Shown here piece after piece: positions 5,819-8,446 of a stretch of 8,446 bases of DNA (its first letter is position 1; the number at the start of each line of letters is the position of its first letter). The notes under the pieces are model-generated. The model did not search any database, was not told the origin of the DNA, and saw only the letters and a program-made list of their open reading frames with translations. The stretch comes from Thermococcaceae archaeon (GTDB lineage Archaea; Methanobacteriota_B; Thermococci; Thermococcales; Thermococcaceae). The position numbers and the translations under genes are program-made. Where the stretch lies: assembly GCA_027064745.1 (NCBI GenBank), contig JAMOPD010000318.1:1-8446 (forward strand), read 5' to 3'.

Positions 5819-7138
5819 TCAAACCTCGCCTTCATTGGAGATAAGCCTTTCCCCCTCGAGGAGCCACTTCGCGAGGGGTATTAGCTCAACCCGCCCGTTC
5901 ATACCGTAGAGCGAGACATCCTCAACCCCCTCCTCCTCAAGCGTTATAACCTTTAAGCTCTTGCAGTCGAGCCGCTTTGACGCATGGAGAAGAGCCAAGA
6001 ACTCCCTCTTCCTCGTCTTCTCGTCGTCAAGTCTGAGACTGACCTGAATTAGCTCCTTAGCTTTTCCGTTCTCCGAGATGACGAAGTCCACCTCCCTACC
6101 CGCTTCGTCCTTCCAGTAGGTAATCTCAACACTTGGCTTTAGGGAGTACCTCTTCATCAGCTCAAGGAAGACAGCGTTTTCCGCATCCCTCGCCAAGTCC
6201 TTCTCCCCGAAGAGAGCCAGACCCGTATCAATCAGGTAGAGCTTCCGCGGGGCGACGATTCTTCCCTTCGGCGAGCGCCCGAACCTCCTCACGAGGAAGA
6301 GCGCGAAGGCCTCCTCAAGGTAAGCGAAGTAGTTGGCTATCGTCCTCTTCGTTACCCTCAGCCTGCCCTTGAAGAGCCGGTAGAGGGAGTCGAAGGAGAC
6401 GTACTTTGAGTAGGCCCTGAGGGAGAAGTAGAGGAGCTCGTTGAGGAGGTGGACGTTCTTAACGCGATGCCTTTCGAGGACGTCCTTCTTTATGAGAACG
6501 TCGAGATAGTCCCTCAGTATGAGCTCCTTAATCTCCTCGGGGGGCAAGGCCACTTCAGGGTAGGCTCCGAAGCGGAGGTACTCCTCTAAAAGACGGTTTA
6601 TCCTTGTTAGATTCCTGTAGAACTCCCTTCCCCCGTACTCGACTCCCTTAAAGCGCAGGAACTCCCGGAAGGAGAGCGGAAAGAGGGTGTAAGTGAGCGA
6701 GCGGCCCCGTAAGTGCGTCGCCACCTCGCGGGAGAGCAGCTTTGAGGACGAGCCCGTTACGTAGACGGTGTAGCCCTCGTCGAGGAGATAGCGGACGATT
6801 CTCTCCCAGTCCGGAACGGCCTGAACCTCGTCGAGCATCACAACTGGCCTTTTTATCTCCGGATAGAGCTCGCGGTAGGCGTCGAGGACGTCTATGAAGT
6901 CCCCCGGCGTCATCGGGTGGAAGACGGGGTGCTCGAAGTCAACGTAGAGGTAGCGCTCTGGAGTGTTTTTGTCAATGAGAGAAAAGAGGTAATAAGTCTT
7001 TCCAGCCCTCCTCGGGCCGACTATTATCGTTGCCCTTCCGGGCAGGGTTTTTACCTTCAGCTCCCTCGGGACTATGCCGCTGAAATCTCTCTCGTGGAAG
7101 TTCAGTATGTATCTTTTAACGAGGGTTTTGTCGGGCAT
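5819..7138 (-). CDS. AAA_14/DUF4143-type ATPase
   Basis: 439 residues from ATG 7138. The Walker A is GPRRAGKT (41-48), the Walker B PVVMLDEVQ (98-106), the sensor strand VYVTGSSSKLL (125-135), and LRGRS with FPLSFREFL (143-161) is the classic signature of AAA_14 ATPases. The C-terminal half fits DUF4143: a winged-helix-like part around 250-285, then a PD-(D/E)XK-like fold with ENAVFLEL (320-327) and REVDFVI (348-354). The expected catalytic E-x-K is replaced by IQVS (364-367), so this domain is probably not a nuclease. These ATPases are common in archaea, often many per genome; their cellular role is poorly known. ATG 7138 was chosen over in-frame GTG 7159 because a TATA-like CTTAAAAAAG lies about 26 bases upstream of it, fitting a leaderless start. 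The gene sits between two paralogues on the same strand, 25 bases after one and 3 before the other. Confidence 0.9.
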   Translation of the reverse strand: MPDKTLVKRYILNFHERDFSGIVPRELKVKTLPGRATIIVGPRRAGKTYYLFSLIDKNTPERYLYVDFEHPVFHPMTPGDFIDVLDAYRELYPEIKRPVVMLDEVQAVPDWERIVRYLLDEGYTVYVTGSSSKLLSREVATHLRGRSLTYTLFPLSFREFLRFKGVEYGGREFYRNLTRINRLLEEYLRFGAYPEVALPPEEIKELILRDYLDVLIKKDVLERHRVKNVHLLNELLYFSLRAYSKYVSFDSLYRLFKGRLRVTKRTIANYFAYLEEAFALFLVRRFGRSPKGRIVAPRKLYLIDTGLALFGEKDLARDAENAVFLELMKRYSLKPSVEITYWKDEAGREVDFVISENGKAKELIQVSLRLDDEKTRKREFLALLHASKRLDCKSLKVITLEEEGVEDVSLYGMNGRVELIPLAKWLLEGERLISNEGEV

Positions 7139-7158
7139 GTAGGAAATTAAGGGTTCCA

Positions 7159-7169
7159 CTTTTTTAAGT
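7159..7169 (-). promoter_or_regulatory. TATA-like box for the ATPase gene
   Basis: On the minus strand ACTTAAAAAAG overlaps the stop codon (TAA, 7164-7166) of the upstream paralogue. Initiation about 26 bases on would fall at ATG 7138, giving a leaderless message. The ATPase could therefore be transcribed independently of the paralogue before it. Confidence 0.4.
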
Positions 7170-7490
7170 TTTTGGTACCCTAACTTTCCTTTTCAGGAAC
7201 TTTTCTGCATCGCCAAAGCGCCCCTCCTTTAACAGGTGCGCAGTCCAGAGGTAGAGGCCGAGGGTTTCGAGTTCTCCCCTTTCGGCGAGCTCCTCAGAGC
7301 GTTTGAACATATCCTCAACGGCGCTCCGGATGGCTTCCTTAGAATAGCCTGCGTATTTAAGGCCGTTCAGGATGCCGAGGAGATTCTGGGCTTCGAGCTT
7401 GAGGGTTTCAGGCGTTCCCTCTTTCTGCACCTGTTTGAACTTCGGCGCCGGCTCTACCTTCTTCCCGCTGATCTCCGCCAGAAACTGCCT
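7167..7490 (-). repeat. Shared C-terminal domain, copy in paralogue 2
   Basis: About 108 codons. It shares RQFLAEISGKK, LEAQ-LLGIL-GLK-AGYS, LGLYL and AE-FLK with paralogue 1, with a few extra residues in the linker around VEPAPKFKQVQ and a basic tail RKVRVPKT that paralogue 1 lacks. Confidence 0.7.
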
Positions 7491-8025
7491 GAGTTCTTTA
7501 TTGTTCCTGATCCCCTCTAGCAGGTATTGGTGTTCATCTATTGAGCTGCTGACGAGTTCGTGAGTCGGATTCATGTATACCTCTTTTACCAGGCTTTCCA
7601 CCACAGGCTTCGCTTTCCTGAACGCTTCCTCTATCTTCTTTTTGTCAACGTGTATTCCAATGTTTGCGAGTTCCTCTGCAACTGTTTTTGCAATTTTTGG
7701 GATATTCTCGTCAGATGCGAACTCGTTGAACGGTTTGATGAGGTATGCTTCCTCAAGAGTAGCATCTGTTTTTTTGTCTGCGGCGGATATACGTGTCGCG
7801 TGGGTTTCGCCCGCCTTTGCATGTTCTCTAATCGCTCTTTTGGATATTTCGCCGAGCTTGTACCGATCAATGTGGGCAAGCCTAAATGCATCCCCATGCT
7901 CGTGAATTATGTTTAGCATCGCTAACTGAAACAGAAGGTGATATTTCAATGCATCTTGTGCAGACGGAGCGATATATCTCTTTAATATATTCCCTGATTT
8001 TAATATTTCCGATTCAAACTCGACG

Positions 8026-8035
8026 GTGTGTGTGT
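8026..8035 (-). other. (AC)5 dinucleotide run at the frameshift of paralogue 2
   Basis: The coding strand has ACACACACAC. The frame change must occur between the TAG at 8043-8045 in the downstream frame and the TGA at 8014-8016 in the upstream frame, an interval of under 30 bases that this run dominates. Gain of one AC unit restores an open frame. Confidence 0.6.
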
Positions 8036-8248
8036 CCGAGGGCTACGTCCACAAGTATTGGGTCTATTAGTGTGTTGTTCTTTATGTATCTCGCCACTTT
8101 TGGGTGATTAAGTGTTATTCTTGGGTGTATATCGGTGTATATTGCTCTTTCTAGTTCTATCTCTTTTCTTGGAAATTTTCTCACAAGCTTCTTGATCTTA
8201 TCCTTCTTGACTAGAGCCACTACCAACTGTAACCACCCATCAAACTAC

Positions 8249-8268
8249 GGCGGAAGAAGAGAAAAGGC
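8249..8268 (-). terminator. Pyrimidine-rich tract after the right-edge gene
   Basis: The minus strand reads CCTTTTCTCTTCTTCC shortly after the stop of the gene at the right edge and about 25 bases before the TTG of paralogue 2. It may terminate the upstream transcript. I see no good TATA box between it and paralogue 2, so read-through is also possible. Confidence 0.3.
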
Positions 8269-8277
8269 TTTCGAAGC

Positions 8278-8446
8278 TCAGCGGCTGAGGACTTCTTCAA
8301 GCTCCCTCAGCCGCCTCTGGAAGAGCCTCTCCTCGAAGACCCCAAAGCCCACGTAGTTGGAGATTACCGCCTGGATATCGTTCTTGTACGGGCTGTCTTC
8401 GAGAACCCGATAAATGGCGGTTGGCCTGTAGGCCTTAACGCGGTAG
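8278..8446 (-). CDS. 3' end of an unidentified gene, start outside the window
   Basis: An open minus-strand frame enters from the right edge and gives 56 residues from YRVKAYRPTAIYRVLEDS to a basic helical tail ELEEVLSR, ending at TGA 8278-8280. Codon use is GC-rich like the ATPase, and the frame is clean over its whole length. The tail contains aromatic and glycine residues (NYVGFGVFEERLFQRRL) that look like a folded domain edge. I recognise no family from this fragment. The stop lies in a small palindrome, TCAGCGGCTGA (8278-8288). Confidence 0.6.
   Translation of the reverse strand, partial: YRVKAYRPTAIYRVLEDSPYKNDIQAVISNYVGFGVFEERLFQRRLRELEEVLSR

Larger units (their letters stand above)
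7164..8226 (-). pseudogene. Frameshifted paralogue 2 of ATPase-flanking protein, unknown function
   Basis: Two frames appear to be one gene. The upstream frame (8226-8014; TTG start after GGTGGT, or GTG 8220) ends ...DVALGHTHRRV-stop. The downstream frame has a TAG at 8043-8045 and is then open, with no ATG or GTG near its beginning, through VEFESEILKSGNILKRYIAP to KRKVRVPKT at 7164; its first start is a TTG at 7949 with no ribosome site. The frames meet at (AC)5, 8026-8035. One more AC, or one base fewer, gives about 354 residues, close to paralogue 1. The N-terminal parts look distantly alike (KVARYIKNNTLIDP and KITKILDHNPLLGQP; YHLLFQLAM and YPLLHAFLAVAM), and the last 108 residues share the conserved domain. 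Function unknown. Alternative: two separate proteins, the second from TTG 7949 using TATA-like AATATATTAAAG at 7981-7992. Confidence 0.65.

Noticed and set aside
5517..5822. Minus-strand frame of 101 residues overlapping the N-terminal part of paralogue 1
   Set aside because: It is a third frame over the same bases, with G/R/E-rich sequence lacking the helical pattern of the paralogue family; the 5815-5540 frame joins the conserved downstream part and this one does not.
7139..7159. GTG 7159 as start of the ATPase
   Set aside because: It has no ribosome site and lies in the TATA-like element; ATG 7138 is at the right distance for a leaderless start.
7560..7916. Long plus-strand frames opposite paralogue 2 (7560-7916 and 7573-7905)
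   Set aside because: Cys/Phe-rich or Ser-rich shadow translations antisense to a gene whose C-terminal part is conserved in a paralogue; no ribosome site or promoter supports them.

Overview
The window looks like a chromosome segment of a hyperthermophilic archaeon, most likely Thermococcales (Thermococcus/Pyrococcus type). The grounds are archaeal TATA-like boxes and GGTGAT/GGAGGTG ribosome sites, GTG and TTG starts, tightly packed or overlapping genes, proteins rich in K, E, I and R, and the gene families present (PIN/VapC, TauE/SafE, AAA_14-type archaeal ATPase, membrane-anchored winged-helix protein). No RNA gene, insertion sequence or CRISPR array was recognised.

Bases 1-2430. The 3' part of a PIN-domain (VapC-like) nuclease gene overlaps by one base (TAATG) the start of a TauE/SafE-family membrane transporter. 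A small polytopic membrane protein of unknown function lies on the opposite strand; its 3' end overlaps the transporter by 29 bases. It diverges from a second TauE/SafE paralogue across a 45-base AT-rich region that probably holds both promoters.

Bases 2431-4828. A non-coding stretch of about 340 bases with promoter-like and hairpin sequences precedes a two-gene unit. The first gene encodes a secreted, helix-rich protein built of about four repeats of roughly 90 residues. The second encodes a membrane protein with an outside domain, one transmembrane helix and a cytoplasmic winged helix-turn-helix, which fits a one-component membrane-bound transcription regulator.

Bases 4825-8446, minus strand. 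The most unusual part is a compact three-gene module: an AAA_14/DUF4143-type ATPase between two paralogues of unknown function that share a strongly conserved C-terminal domain. Both paralogues are interrupted by a frameshift. Each needs a net +1 change, each break coincides with a short simple repeat (seven A; five AC), and each lies in the N-terminal third of the protein. This could be parallel decay, sequence error, reversible slippage (phase variation) or recoding; sequence alone cannot decide. At the right edge is the 3' end of an unidentified minus-strand gene.

By eye, base composition is mosaic: the PIN/first TauE region and the ATPase are GC-rich, while 1164-4828 is clearly AT-richer, suggesting segments of different history.
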